A stretch of 64,000 nt of DNA from contig CAWDTW010000071.1 in the NCBI GenBank assembly GCA_963805295.1, positions 1-64,000 on the forward strand, written 5' to 3'. The stretch comes from Roseiarcus sp963805295. Lineage in GTDB: Bacteria; Pseudomonadota; Alphaproteobacteria; Rhizobiales; Beijerinckiaceae. The notes beneath the pieces are model-generated. The model was not told the DNA's origin. It made no database searches and saw nothing but the letters and a program-made list of their open reading frames with translations. Shown here piece by piece: positions 19,841 to 29,200 of this stretch (position 1 is the stretch's first letter; each line of letters opens with the position of its first letter). Both the position numbers and the translations under genes were made by a program.

Positions 19841-20357
19841 CCCTCAGGTCCTTGAAGCCTATCGATCTCGCTGTCGCTCGGAGCGGTCTTATGCGCCCAC
19901 GCTCACGGCGACAAACAGGAAATATCATTGATCTGATCGGCAGGAGCCAAGTTCAACCAAATTTGACCGGCCGAGAGCGCCTTGGATTTGCTTGAGGCGA
20001 ACGCCCGAGGAATACGAGAGCAATCCAGCGACCCGGAAGGGCAAGATCCTTTCCCGTAGCGTGGTGCGGCTGAGGGCTCGGACCACGACAATTCCCGGTC
20101 TAAGCAGCCGACCAGCGCCGTTGGCGCGCCATTATGAGTGAAAATGGTGGCGGCGCGGGCCGGTTTGTCCGAGTCTCTCCACGGGCGATCGTGTTGAGGC
20201 TGACAACTCTGCGGTGGCTTGCGACCCCGATAAGCAGTCTGGCCCGCGCTACATAGAGGTACCATTTTTTGTCGCCCCCGGGAACGGGGAGCACGCGTGG
20301 CAGTGTCTCGACTATACCTGCGGCGTCACGGTCGCCTTCCTTTGGATGGAGGCGAAG
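19841..20357. other. Intergenic region, no recognised gene
   Basis: About 0.5 kb between the adaptor start and an IS110 transposase. It should hold the adaptor promoter and the left end of the IS110 element. A minus-strand frame in 19925-20090 (with LRERILPFRVAGLLSYSSG) looks protein-like but has no identity I can assign. An RBS-like ATGGAGG precedes the IS110 start. Confidence 0.4.
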
Positions 20358-21596
20358 ATGCAAGTGATCATTGAGCGGTGCGCCGGGTTTGACGTGCATC
20401 AGGAGGCGGTCGTTGCCTGCGTCTTGATCGGCGCCCCGGGCGAGCGGCCGAGGAAGCAGGTGCAGACCTTTTGGACGATGACGCGCGATCTGGAAGCGTT
20501 GCGGGACTGGCTGCAAGAGCTTGGGGTGACGCAGGTCGGCATGGAGAGCACCGGCGTTTACTGGCGCCCGGTCTATGCCGTGTTGGAAGGGCATTTCGAC
20601 CTCATCGTCGGCAACGCCCGGCATATCCGTAACGTGCCGGGTCGCAAGACCGATGTGAAGGATGCCGAGTGGATCGCCGATCTGGTCCGCCATGGGCTGA
20701 TTGCCAAGAGCTTCGTTCCGCCGGCGCCGCAGCGCGAGTTGCGCGAGTTGCTGCGCTATCGCCGCAAGCTGGTGGAGAGCCAGGCGGCCGAGCGCAACCG
20801 GCTCCTGAAGCTCCTGGAGACGGCCAACATCAAGCTGGCCAGCGTCGCCAGCGACGTCTTCGGGGTTTCCGGGCGCGCCATGTTGAAGGCTCTGATCGAG
20901 GGCAGCGCCTCGGCCGAGGCGATGGCGGACCTTGCCAGAGGGCAATTGCGCCGTAAGCGGGACGATCTGGTTCTGGCGCTCGAAGGGCGGATGGAGGAGC
21001 ACCATCGTTTCCTACTGGCGACACAACTGCGCCGGCTCGAAGCGGCCGAGCACGATATCGCCGCCCTCGACGACCGCATCGAAGCAAAGCTCGCACCTTA
21101 CTGCGTTCAGCACGCCCTGCTGATGCAGATCCCTGGCGTCGACTGGGTGGTCGCCGCCGCCCTCATCGCCGAGATCGGTGTCGATATGAGCGTCTTCCTC
21201 AGCGTCTACCATCTCGCCGCATGGGCCGGCGTGTGCCCCGGCAACCATGAGAGCGCCGGCAAGCAGAAGAGCGGGCGCGCCCGCAAGGGCAATGTCCATC
21301 TGCGCACCATGCTCGTCGGCGCCGCCATTTCCGCCGCGCGGACCAAGGGCAGCTACCTCAAGGACAAGTTCCACCGCCTCAAGGCGCGCCGCGGCGCCAT
21401 GCGCGCGGCTCTCGCCATCGCTCACAAGATCCTCGTGGCTGCCTATCACATGCTTACCAAGGGCCTGCCCTACCGCGAACTCGGAGAAGCCTACCTCGAC
21501 CAGATCGCCCAGACCCGAACCGTCGCCAACCTCAAACGACGTATCGAGCGCCTCGGCTACAACGTCACCCTCGAACCAAAGGCCGAGCCCGCATGA
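20358..21596 (+). CDS. IS110-family transposase (412 aa)
   Basis: N-terminal DEDD domain with CAGFDVHQEAVVAC, MESTGVYWRPVYAVLE and GRKTDVKDAEWIADLVRHG, followed by a C-terminal transposase_20 domain (LLMQIPGVDWVVAAALIAEI, WAGVCPGNHESAGKQKSG). It looks intact. IS110 elements lack classical inverted repeats, so the element borders cannot be set. It is distinct from the second IS110 at 36676. Confidence 0.93.
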   Translation: MQVIIERCAGFDVHQEAVVACVLIGAPGERPRKQVQTFWTMTRDLEALRDWLQELGVTQVGMESTGVYWRPVYAVLEGHFDLIVGNARHIRNVPGRKTDVKDAEWIADLVRHGLIAKSFVPPAPQRELRELLRYRRKLVESQAAERNRLLKLLETANIKLASVASDVFGVSGRAMLKALIEGSASAEAMADLARGQLRRKRDDLVLALEGRMEEHHRFLLATQLRRLEAAEHDIAALDDRIEAKLAPYCVQHALLMQIPGVDWVVAAALIAEIGVDMSVFLSVYHLAAWAGVCPGNHESAGKQKSGRARKGNVHLRTMLVGAAISAARTKGSYLKDKFHRLKARRGAMRAALAIAHKILVAAYHMLTKGLPYRELGEAYLDQIAQTRTVANLKRRIERLGYNVTLEPKAEPA

Positions 21597-21678
21597 CCCC
21601 ACATCCGCGCTGAAGCTATTTTCATGGCAGAGATTCTTGGGTGGGCCAACGGATCGAGACGAACCGATTGCACCACTA

Positions 21679-21788
21679 ACAGGCTGTGGAGAAAGCAGAT
21701 TTGGACCCGACTTGGTTCACTTTGAGCCCGTTTCGATTCTGATATGTTTCGAACATTCGGAGAACATCGCGCTTTCTCAACAGCCTGC
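21679..21788. mobile_element. Candidate short non-autonomous element (about 110 bp)
   Basis: Bounded by imperfect inverted repeats: AGGCTGTGGAGAAAGC at 21681-21696 and, from the right, AGGCTGTTGAGAAAGC at 21786-21771 (15 of 16 match). The interior has no coding potential. Ends of this type occur on IS1182/IS5-like elements. It lies immediately 3' of the nuclease-like pseudogene and supplies its terminal codons. Confidence 0.45.
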
Positions 21789-22534
21789 TAGTCGGTGCTT
21801 TAAAGCTTCCAAAAGCCGATTGGCTTCTTCCCTCGTAAGGTATGGCACCTTGATCGTGCGAGCCCAGAAAAAGCTCTTCCCCGTCACACTCGCTACTTCT
21901 GGAAACGGCATTCGTCGAGTAATGCCTCGTTCTCGATTTGGGACTGACTTGAGAAATCGCACCGGCCGATATCGGGTATCCCGGCATCGCGCGCCGGCCC
22001 AGTAACTTCGGCCGCAGCGATGAGACCCTCCCATTTGTGGGAGTAGAAGACGATATCCTGCGGTTGAAGGCCATCAACTACGTATTTGACACCCCCATAC
22101 GCCGCTACCCAGTTCCGTTCCATCATTTGCCATACTGCGTCCTCATCCCAAGAACGGTTCGTATCAAAAAGGACTCCTTTGATAGACGCTGGATTGCGGT
22201 GGCGATCATACGGTAGTGCCAAAAAATGCAAAGTAGTGGTGCCCGCCGAAATCGAAGATGCAATAGGGCGAGAAGTCGACCGTGAGACCACAGCGCTTCC
22301 AGTAGTCGACTGCATCTATGAGTTCGTCGTTTGCCGCGTTGCCAACAATCAAAAATCTCTGCCGTTCTTTAAACTCTGCCGGTGACAGTGTCCTTTCCAG
22401 CGAGAACGCCTCCTTATGCTCTTCCGCCAACGAAATGCCATCTTTTTGAACATAAGCCCGATACTTGGAGCCTCTTGCAAAATTCATCGACGCGGCGAAT
22501 TTTCCCTGTGTTCGCGGGGCGGAGGGGCCGGCGC

Positions 22535-23728
22535 TCAGGCCGGCGCGGGCCTGAGCTGCGTGACGCGGAGTATTTGATCGACCGCGAGTGCCACCACGCC
22601 GAACATGAGGTGGCATTTGACCTTGATCGCGCCGCGCACGCGCACGGACCGTGCGCCGAATTCATCCTTCAGTCGGGCGTTGACGCGTTCGGCCAGGGTG
22701 CGAAAATCAAAAATCACGTCGTCCGGATCGGGCATATGGATGAGTTTCATGCGCTCGACTTCTTTGGCCCATTCGGCCTTGGCTTCGTGCTGGGCGCGAA
22801 AGTTGCGATCGATGATCGGCGCATGGCCGAGCGCCTTGCTGTGGTCATGGATGGCGGCGGCGTCGTAGGCCGCATCCATTAGATCGTAGAGATAGGAGAC
22901 GCGGGCGCCGGTCATGGTCATCAAGGGAATGGCGACCTGACTGTCGTGGACGGAAGCCGAGGTCAGTACGCAGGAGACCGGGATTTGGCCGCAGGCGACA
23001 TCCAGATGCAGTTTGTAGCCGATCCAGGTTTCCTTGTAGCCCTTGCTGTTCTTCTTGGAGCCGACATCGCACGCGGTGGGCAGATCGGCGAGCATCTGAT
23101 CGAGGTTCTGCGTGGTCTGCCGTTCGAGGCGCGTCGGCTCGGGTTTTGGCCGTTCCTCGTCCTTGCGCGGGCGTCCGCGCTTGCGCGTCGGCTGAGCGCC
23201 ATCGGGCGGCGGCGGATCCCCCTTATTGTCGTTCGGCTCCGTCTTGACCGGCTTCTCGCGCGCCTCGATCTCGGTCGCGTCGCGCGCGATCACGCCGACG
23301 ATGCGCCCGCCGAGCGAGCGCTCGATCAGCGCCGCGTGCATCTTGTCGGGCAGATCGCCCTGCGCAAACTCCGCGAAGGCGCGGGAAAAGGTAGCTTCCG
23401 ATGGCACTTGCGAGCGTCGTTCCCAACCGAGAATGCGACGCAGCGACCTGTCGACATCGAGGCGCTCGATCAGAGCGGTGGTGGTAGGGCCGCCCAGCAC
23501 CGCCTTGGCGACGAAAGCCCTGGCGAGGGCGCGGCGATCGTCAGGCGGGCGGCCGGCGCCTCGGGGCGGTTCGGGAACGAAGGCCTCGAGGCCGATCACG
23601 TCGAGGGTCGTGACGAGCCGCCCGAGCGCTTCGGTCATCGGGTCGACTTCCTCGCGAAGCCAAGGAAACAGATAGCCCTGGATGTGGTTCCAGCGCGCTT
23701 TCATAGCGTCGAGAGGATCGTCGGTCAT
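22535..23728 (-). CDS. IS5/IS1182-like transposase (397 aa)
   Basis: Starts MTDDPLDAMKARWNHIQGYL and contains the DUF772-type segment RALARAFVAKAVLGGPTTTA, a DDE core with VIARDATEIEAREKP (Asp), a Lys/Arg/Pro-rich linker (about 170-200), and SYLYDLMDAAYDAAAIHDHS (second Asp). The Glu probably lies in the region of NARLKDEFGARSVRVRG. No internal stop. The exact IS ends (about 22500 and about 23830) were not resolved. The subfamily is uncertain between IS5 and IS1182 groups. Confidence 0.8.
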   Translation of the reverse strand: MTDDPLDAMKARWNHIQGYLFPWLREEVDPMTEALGRLVTTLDVIGLEAFVPEPPRGAGRPPDDRRALARAFVAKAVLGGPTTTALIERLDVDRSLRRILGWERRSQVPSEATFSRAFAEFAQGDLPDKMHAALIERSLGGRIVGVIARDATEIEAREKPVKTEPNDNKGDPPPPDGAQPTRKRGRPRKDEERPKPEPTRLERQTTQNLDQMLADLPTACDVGSKKNSKGYKETWIGYKLHLDVACGQIPVSCVLTSASVHDSQVAIPLMTMTGARVSYLYDLMDAAYDAAAIHDHSKALGHAPIIDRNFRAQHEAKAEWAKEVERMKLIHMPDPDDVIFDFRTLAERVNARLKDEFGARSVRVRGAIKVKCHLMFGVVALAVDQILRVTQLRPAPA

Positions 23729-24148
23729 TGCTGTTGCTAGGGTTCAGGACGATAGAATTGACACTATATTGAAATCTTTCTCACAGTAAAGCGGAATATT
23801 GTAGAATATTGCCTTGACAACCGCTGGATGGAGTCTAAATATATTGCCTCGATTTGAGAGGGGTTATGAGAGGCGTTCCAAATAAATTTGCAACTGGCTC
23901 CTTGGTTTCAAGCTGGTCATAAGTCCACTGACCAGCGGTTTGTCCGTAGCGCAAGGCTTGCAGCATTGCGTCTGAACCTGCGAAGCCTCTTTTAAGTTCG
24001 AAAATTACCAAGTCGCCAGCGCGGCCAAGAGCATACAAATCTGCCTCCGGTTGGATCGGGCGCTCTTGGAATATCGGCATCAAGCGGGCATCCTCGAATA
24101 GGATGTCAATGAGGTTGTTTGCGATAAGGATTTCAAGGTCCTTTTCAA

Positions 24149-24277
24149 CTCGAGAATCCCCTCATTTCGATTTTCGCCAATGAAATCAATAAGTTATAGA
24201 AATGCCACTGATAACCATTAACATATTGATTTCATTGCGATTTTCAGCATACGGCGAAAAATGAGGGGATGAGTGAG
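24149..24277. mobile_element. 129-bp MITE, copy 1, with IS4-type ends
   Basis: Ends CTCGAGAATCCCCTCATTT and, from the right, CTCACTCATCCCCTCATTT. Exact 9-bp direct repeat CCTTTTCAA at 24140-24148 and 24278-24286. The AT-rich interior is non-coding and contains TTGATTTCATTGCGATTTTC. A nearly identical copy lies at 45516-45644. The terminal sequence and duplication length match the IS4 elements in this window, which probably supply the transposase. Confidence 0.9.
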
Positions 24278-24614
24278 CCTTTTCAATCCTTCCAATCTGG
24301 GCAAAATCCATGAACTCTATTGGCTCAAGGGTCCTGACGCCGCTTACATCTCCAATCTTGTAGAGCAAGGTCGCCTCCTGTGCGTCTGCTTCGGTTACAA
24401 CTCTACAACCATCGGTCGTTTTCGAGATCATGCAATCGGCACAATTGTCGGAAGCTTGCGCATCAGGCACGAGGCGCACGAAGGAAGCTGTCATTCTCGG
24501 TGGTTTCCGCGCCTTTGTGGTGCCTTTTGAGGTGCGTCATTTCTTATTGGACCATTCGTTGGCGTGGCCGAAGAAACCTGCTTAGGCGTCAGCAGAATGG
24601 GGGCTCTCGTCAAC

Positions 24615-25874
24615 CTCACGAATCCCCTCATTTTGAAGGACTCGAAAACGCCTGAATTTTTGATTCTCGCGCATGGCGATGTGGCGAATCGTGCGGGCAG
24701 GCGGGGATGCGCAAGTCGATCGATCGGATGGAATTGGTTCATGATTTTCTGAAGCGCGCGTTTGCGGGGAGTTTGCACGCCAAGCGGATTTTTCGCTGGC
24801 CAATGGGACGTTGGGGGTTCTGACGGGGGCGTCGTTGGCCGTTTCGGTCATCGGGCACGCGCTGGCGCAAGCGCGCGGTCTGATGGACAGACACGCGATC
24901 AAACAGGTCGATCGCCTGCTGAGCAACGCCGGGGTCGTCGTATGGGACCTGTTCGCGCCATGGGCGCGCGAGGTCGTGGGCCAGCGCAAGGCGATCGTCG
25001 TGGCGATGGATTGGACCGATTTCGACGCCGACAATCAGGCCACGCTCGCTTTGAACCTCATCACGCGCCACGGCCGGGCGACGCCGCTCCTGTGGCTGAC
25101 GGTCGACAAGGACGAACTGAAGGACCGGCGCAACGACTTCGAAGACCTCTGCCTGACGCGTTTGAAGGCGATCCTGCCCGAGGGCGTGGCGGTGACGATC
25201 CTGGCCGATCGCGGCTTCGGCGACGTCAAACTGTTCGAATTCCTCGAAAGCCTCGGCTTCGGTTACGTCATCCGCTTTCGCGGCAACGTTCATGTGACCG
25301 CGGCGGACGGTGAGACGCGCCTGGCCGCCGACTGGGTCGGCAAGAAAGGGCGCGCGCGCCTTCTGCGCGGCGCCGAACTCACCGCCGCGCGCCACAAGGT
25401 CGGCGCGGCGGTCTGCGTCCACGCCAAGGGGATGAAGGAGGCTTGGCATCTGGCCGCCAGCGATGCGACCGCGAGCGCCTCCCAGATCGTCAACCTCTAC
25501 GCCAAACGATGGACGATCGAGCCGGGGTTCCGCGACACCAAGGATTTGCGTTTCGGCATGGGCCTGAGCGTCCTGCGCATCGGCGATCCGCAACGGCGCG
25601 ACCGTCTGCTGCTGCTCAACGCCTTGGCGATCCTCCTCCTGACCCTGCTCGGCGCGGCCGGCGAAAGCCTCGGCATGGACCGATCGCTCAGAACCAGCAC
25701 GATCAAACGCCGCGTCCATTCGCTGTTCCGCCAGGGCTGCCTGCTCTACGATCTCATTCCCAACATGCCCGAGCGACGCTTAAGGCCGCTCGTTGAAAAA
25801 TACGAAGAACTCCTAAATCAAAACAACGTCTTCACACAAACCTTCGGCCCCGCCTGAATGAGGGGATGCGTGAG
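24615..25874 (+). mobile_element. IS4-family element, copy 2 (1260 bp)
   Basis: Left end CTCACGAATCCCCTCATT, right end CTCACGCATCCCCTCATT read inward. 9-bp direct repeat CTCGTCAAC at 24606-24614 and 25875-25883. One base shorter than copy 1 because of a deletion in the transposase gene. Confidence 0.95.
24707..25857 (+). pseudogene. IS4-family transposase, one-base deletion near codon 28
   Basis: Same protein as 1421-2572, but the sequence after CACGCCAAGCGGATT lacks one base (about 24790), so MRKSIDRMEL...LHAKRI shifts frame. The rest, from SLANGTLGVL to the end, including Asp102, Asp168 and the YREK motif, remains open and could start only at an internal codon (24811). Probably inactive in cis. 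Confidence 0.9.
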
Positions 25875-25878
25875 CTCG

Positions 25879-26124
25879 TCAACAATTGCGTCGCGAGCCT
25901 GCCCTTGCGGAAAAAGTCATCGAGTCGGCCACGTACTTCTTGACGGCAATCTCCTTCCGGCCGCGCATCATCGCCATCGCGTCCTCGCGACGGCACTGGT
26001 TCGGAAACTCCATCAAACGCAATGGCGTGAGCCGCCAGAGCATGATGCGATTTGATCGAACCAATGTCGTCATCGCGAGCGTAAGCCAAGCGATCCAGAG
26101 ATGAAGGGCCGCGACGGCGCCCAT
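25879..26124 (-). CDS. Small hypothetical protein
   Basis: About 81 aa from ATG 26124 (MGAVAALHLWIAWLTLAMTT), preceded by GGGAGAAG. It has a hydrophobic N-terminal half, then REDAMAMMRGRKEIAVKKYV, and ends at a TGA lying inside the IS4 copy 2 target duplication. The pattern resembles short phasin-like helical proteins of alphaproteobacteria, but I cannot assign it. An alternative start (TTG 26148) adds eight codons. Confidence 0.4.
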   Translation of the reverse strand: MGAVAALHLWIAWLTLAMTTLVRSNRIMLWRLTPLRLMEFPNQCRREDAMAMMRGRKEIAVKKYVADSMTFSARAGSRRNC

Positions 26125-26285
26125 GCATCGCCGCGTCGCTTCTCCCAAAAAAGAAACAAAAAGATAACCTATTGATTCTGTTTAGCGATCGAGACGCAAG
26201 CAATTGACATACGATTCATTCACGGGGATCGCCCAAGAGGGCGGCCCCAAGCCGCGATGACAATTCCATCCGAACGCATCATGCC

Positions 26286-27062
26286 CTAGTCCATCCGCAT
26301 CGGGATGCCGGCCTCCGCCATGCGGTTCTTCGCCTGACGGATCGTGTATTCGCCGAAATGGAAGATCGAGGCGGCGAGCACCGCGCTGGCATGCCCTTGC
26401 GTGACCCCCTCGACGAGATGATCGAGATTCCCCACGCCGCCCGACGCGATGACCGGGATAGACACCGCGTCGGCGACCGCCTGCGTCAGCTCGAGGTCGA
26501 AGCCCAGCCTGGAGCCATCGCGATCCATCGAGGTGAGCAGAATCTCACCCGCCCCGAGTTCGGCGACTTCGCGCGCATAGGCGACCGCGTCGATGCCGGT
26601 CGAGCGGCGCCCGCCGTGGGTGAAAATTTCCCAGCGCTGCGGCTCGTCGGGCGCGGAAACGCGCTTGGCGTCAATGGCGACCACGACACACTGGCTGCCG
26701 AACTTTTCCGCCGCGTGGCGCACGAATAAGCGTTCGGCGACCGCGGCCGAGTTGATCGAGGCCTTGTCGGCGCCGGCGAGCAGGAGATTGCGGATGTCAT
26801 CGGTCGTGCGCACGCCCCCGCCGACCGTCAGCGGCATGAAGCACACCTCCGCCGTGCGCCGCGCGACGTCGAGCAGGATGCCGCGATCCTCGTGGCTCGC
26901 GGTGATGTCGAGGAAGCAGAGCTCGTCCGCGCCCGCCTTGTCGTAGGCGATCGCGCACTCGACCGGATCGCCCGCGTCGCGCAGGTTGACGAAATTGACG
27001 CCCTTGACCACCCGGCCGTCCTTGACGTCGAGGCAGGGAATTACGCGGACCTTGAGGGTCAT
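26286..27062 (-). CDS. hisF: Imidazole glycerol phosphate synthase, cyclase subunit
   Basis: 258 aa (beta/alpha)8-barrel. Converts PRFAR plus ammonia from HisH into imidazole-glycerol phosphate and AICAR in histidine synthesis (cytoplasm). Catalytic Asp12 in VIPCLDVKDG and Asp131 in VVVAIDAKRV are present, with phosphate-binding TVGGGVRTTDDI and VIASGGVGNLDHL. ATG 27062 overlaps the hisA stop by 4 nt (ATGA). Last gene of the hisB-H-A-F cluster. A frame open upstream of the start is not used. Confidence 0.96.
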   Translation of the reverse strand: MTLKVRVIPCLDVKDGRVVKGVNFVNLRDAGDPVECAIAYDKAGADELCFLDITASHEDRGILLDVARRTAEVCFMPLTVGGGVRTTDDIRNLLLAGADKASINSAAVAERLFVRHAAEKFGSQCVVVAIDAKRVSAPDEPQRWEIFTHGGRRSTGIDAVAYAREVAELGAGEILLTSMDRDGSRLGFDLELTQAVADAVSIPVIASGGVGNLDHLVEGVTQGHASAVLAASIFHFGEYTIRQAKNRMAEAGIPMRMD

Positions 27063-27823
27063 GGAACCGGTCCCTCGGATTGGCGAGATCCAGCGCCTTT
27101 TGCCCGCAGGAGCGCCAAGGCCTCGCGCGGATCGAGCCGCCCGTCGTAGAGCGCCCGGCCGGCGACCGCGCCGGCGAGACGAGCGCAGTCGGGCTCCGTC
27201 AGGCGCTCGATATCTTCGATCGAGGCAAGGCCTCCGGAGGCGATGACCGGGATCGACAGGGCGTCGGCGAGCGCGACCGTACTCGCGACGTTGAGGCCGA
27301 CGAGCGCGCCGTCGCGCGAAATGTCGGTGTAGATGATCGCGGCCACGCCAGCGTCCTCGAACCGGCGGCCAAGATCGAGCGCAGAGATGTTCGACGCTTT
27401 TACCCAGCCTTCGACCGCGACCCGGCCGTCGCGCGCGTCGATCCCGACAGCGATCGCGCCAGGAAACAGGCGCGCCGCCTCGCACACGAAGCCCGGATCA
27501 CGCACGGCGGCCGTGCCGATGATCACGCGCGTGACCCCGCTCTCGAGCCAGCCGCGCACCGTCTTCATGTCACGCACGCCGCCGCCGAGCTGCATCTTCA
27601 TGGTGAGCCCGGAAAGAATCCGACTGACCGCCACGGCGTTGACGGGCTTGCCGGCGAAGGCGCCATCGAGGTCGACGACATGCAAATATTCGAACCCCTG
27701 CTCGGCGAAGGCGCGGGCCTGCGCGGCGGCGTCGGAATTGAACACCGTCGCCTGCGCCATGTCGCCGCGGAGGAGTCGCACGCACTCGCCGTTCTTGAGG
27801 TCAATGGCGGGAAAGAGAATCAC
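27059..27823 (-). CDS. hisA: ProFAR isomerase (1-(5-phosphoribosyl)-5-[(5-phosphoribosylamino)methylideneamino]imidazole-4-carboxamide isomerase)
   Basis: 254 aa (beta/alpha)8-barrel catalysing the Amadori isomerisation of ProFAR to PRFAR, the substrate of HisH-HisF. Catalytic Asp8 (FPAIDLKNGECVRL) and Asp129 (VGIDARDG) are present, with the C-terminal phosphate site VIASGGLASIEDI. Its start overlaps the hisH stop by 4 nt and its stop overlaps the hisF start by 4 nt, so the three are translationally coupled. Confidence 0.96.
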   Translation of the reverse strand: MILFPAIDLKNGECVRLLRGDMAQATVFNSDAAAQARAFAEQGFEYLHVVDLDGAFAGKPVNAVAVSRILSGLTMKMQLGGGVRDMKTVRGWLESGVTRVIIGTAAVRDPGFVCEAARLFPGAIAVGIDARDGRVAVEGWVKASNISALDLGRRFEDAGVAAIIYTDISRDGALVGLNVASTVALADALSIPVIASGGLASIEDIERLTEPDCARLAGAVAGRALYDGRLDPREALALLRAKGAGSRQSEGPVP

Positions 27824-28470
27824 GGGCGCCAGTTCAGGAAATTGGCGATCAGCATGAGGCCGAGCGTCTGGCTCTTTTCGGGATGGAATTGCGTGCCGAC
27901 GATGTTGTCGCGCGCGACGATCGCCGTCACTGGCGCGCCGTAGTCGGCGGTCGCGACGACGTCGGCGGGATTATCGGCAAAAAGCTGGTAGGAATGGACG
28001 AAATAGGCATGCAGACCGTCCGGCCCGGTCCTTATGCCCTCGAGCACGGGATGGGCGCGCCTCAGGTCGAGCGTGTTCCAGCCCATGTGCGGAATCTTGA
28101 GCGCCGGATCGTTCGGCTTGATCGCCGCGACGTCGCCGCCGATCCAGTTCAGGCCCGCCGCCGTTTCATGTTCGAGGCCGCGGGTGGCGAGCAGCTGCGC
28201 GCCGACGCAGATGCCGAGGAAGGGCCTGCCTCGCCTGCGCACGGCATTCTCGAGCGCCTCGACCATGCCCGCGACATTGTCGAGCCCGCGCCGGCAATCG
28301 GCGAAGGCGCCGACGCCCGGCAGCACGACGCGGTCAGCCGCGAGCACGTCCGCGGGCCGCGAGGTGACTTTCACTTCGTGGCTCATGCCCAAATCGCGCG
28401 CCGCCCGCTCGAACGCCTTTTGCGCCGAATGCAGGTTGCCCGAGCCGTAATCGATGATTGCGACCGTCAT
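27820..28470 (-). CDS. hisH: Imidazole glycerol phosphate synthase, glutaminase subunit
   Basis: 216 aa class I glutamine amidotransferase delivering ammonia to HisF. Catalytic triad Cys88 in FLGICVGAQLL, His196 and Glu198 in TQFHPEKSQ. It begins MTVAIIDYGSGNLHSAQKAF at ATG 28470, 11 nt after the hisB stop, and its end overlaps hisA by 4 nt. Intact. Confidence 0.96.
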   Translation of the reverse strand: MTVAIIDYGSGNLHSAQKAFERAARDLGMSHEVKVTSRPADVLAADRVVLPGVGAFADCRRGLDNVAGMVEALENAVRRRGRPFLGICVGAQLLATRGLEHETAAGLNWIGGDVAAIKPNDPALKIPHMGWNTLDLRRAHPVLEGIRTGPDGLHAYFVHSYQLFADNPADVVATADYGAPVTAIVARDNIVGTQFHPEKSQTLGLMLIANFLNWRP

Positions 28471-28481
28471 AGGATCCGGCG

Positions 28482-29070
28482 CTACAGCGCCCCCTTGGTC
28501 GAAGGCACGCGCTCCGCCTGGCGCGGATCGATCGCAACCGCGGCCTTGAGCGCCCGCGCGACGCCCTTGAAACAGGATTCGGCGATGTGATGGCTGTTGA
28601 CGCCGTAGAGCGTCTCGATGTGCAAGGTCAGGCCGGCGTTGCCGGCCAAGGCCTGGAAGAACTCGCGCACCAGCTGCGCGTCGAAAGCTCCGAACTCGTT
28701 CGGTCGGGAATTCGGTGCGGAACACGAGAAACGGCCGCCCCGACACGTCGAGCGCGACGCGGGTCAACGTCTCGTCCATCGGCAAGAGGCAGTCGGCGTA
28801 GCGGGTCAGACCCTTCTTGTCGCCGAGCGCCATGGCGAGGGCCTGCCCCAGGGCAATGCCGACGTCCTCGACCGTGTGGTGGTCGTCAATATGTCGGTCG
28901 CCCTCGGCGCGGACGGTGAGATCAATCAGGGAATGGCGCGCGAGCTGGTCGAGCATATGGTCGAAGAACCCGACCCCGGTCGAAATGTCGGAAACGCCCG
29001 ACCCGTCGAGATCGAGGCCGACCTCGATGCTCGTCTCCTTGGTTTTGCGTGTGACCGCACCCTTGCGCAT
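28482..29070 (-). pseudogene. hisB: Imidazoleglycerol-phosphate dehydratase, one-base frameshift
   Basis: First gene of the his cluster. The 5' frame from ATG 29070 (MRKGAVTRKTKETSIEVGLD) carries the Mn-binding HHTVEDVGIALGQAL. Near 28700 the frame shifts, and the 3' frame carries DAQLVREFFQALAGNAGLTL and the second metal motif NSHHIAESCFKG, ending STKGAL. The total is 589 nt, one base more than the 196 codons (195 aa plus stop) expected. Both halves are well conserved, so a recent mutation or base-call error is more likely than old decay. As written, the cell would lack this dehydratase unless another copy exists. Confidence 0.85.
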
Positions 29071-29200
29071 GGGGAATCCAGAGCCCGCGAAACGTTCGGC
29101 GGCGTGATAGCAAGCCCGGAGGTGATTTGCCACCCACAGAACGCTCCCGTTCCGGCCGCCACCGGCGAGGCCTTGCCCAAGAGCCAGTCCAAAGGCTTGC

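Larger units (their letters stand above)
21789..24494 (-). pseudogene. PD-(D/E)XK nuclease-like protein with possible EVE/PUA-like C-terminus, broken by a MITE, an IS and frameshifts
   Basis: Starts at ATG 24494 (MTASFVRLVPDAQASDNCAD). After removing the MITE (24149-24277) and one CCTTTTCAA, it continues RIEKDLEILIANNLIDILFE, then PEADLYALGRAGDLVIFELK, a nuclease-fold motif Asp...Glu-x-Lys. An IS5-like element follows. Beyond it the gene resumes (about 22500 down) with SKYRAYVQKDGISLAEEH and FLIVGNAANDELIDAVDYW, then, after a slip in a T-run near 22218, WDEDAVWQMMERNWVAAYGG and VFYSHKWEGLIAAAEVTGPA, and after another near 21977, YRPVRFLKSVPNRERG. The last part resembles EVE/PUA-like folds by pattern only. 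It may be a DUF91/NucS-like nuclease, but the biological role is not known. Confidence 0.5.

Noticed and set aside
17931..19928. Minus-strand frame of about 660 codons covering the adaptor gene in another frame
   Set aside because: Arg/Gly/Ser-rich off-frame reading of the MdtA-like and MdtB-like genes.
23814..23843. TTGACA followed about 16-17 nt later by TAAATA as a sigma-70 promoter on the plus strand
   Set aside because: It would transcribe into the antisense of the nuclease-like pseudogene; chance occurrence in AT-rich DNA is as likely.
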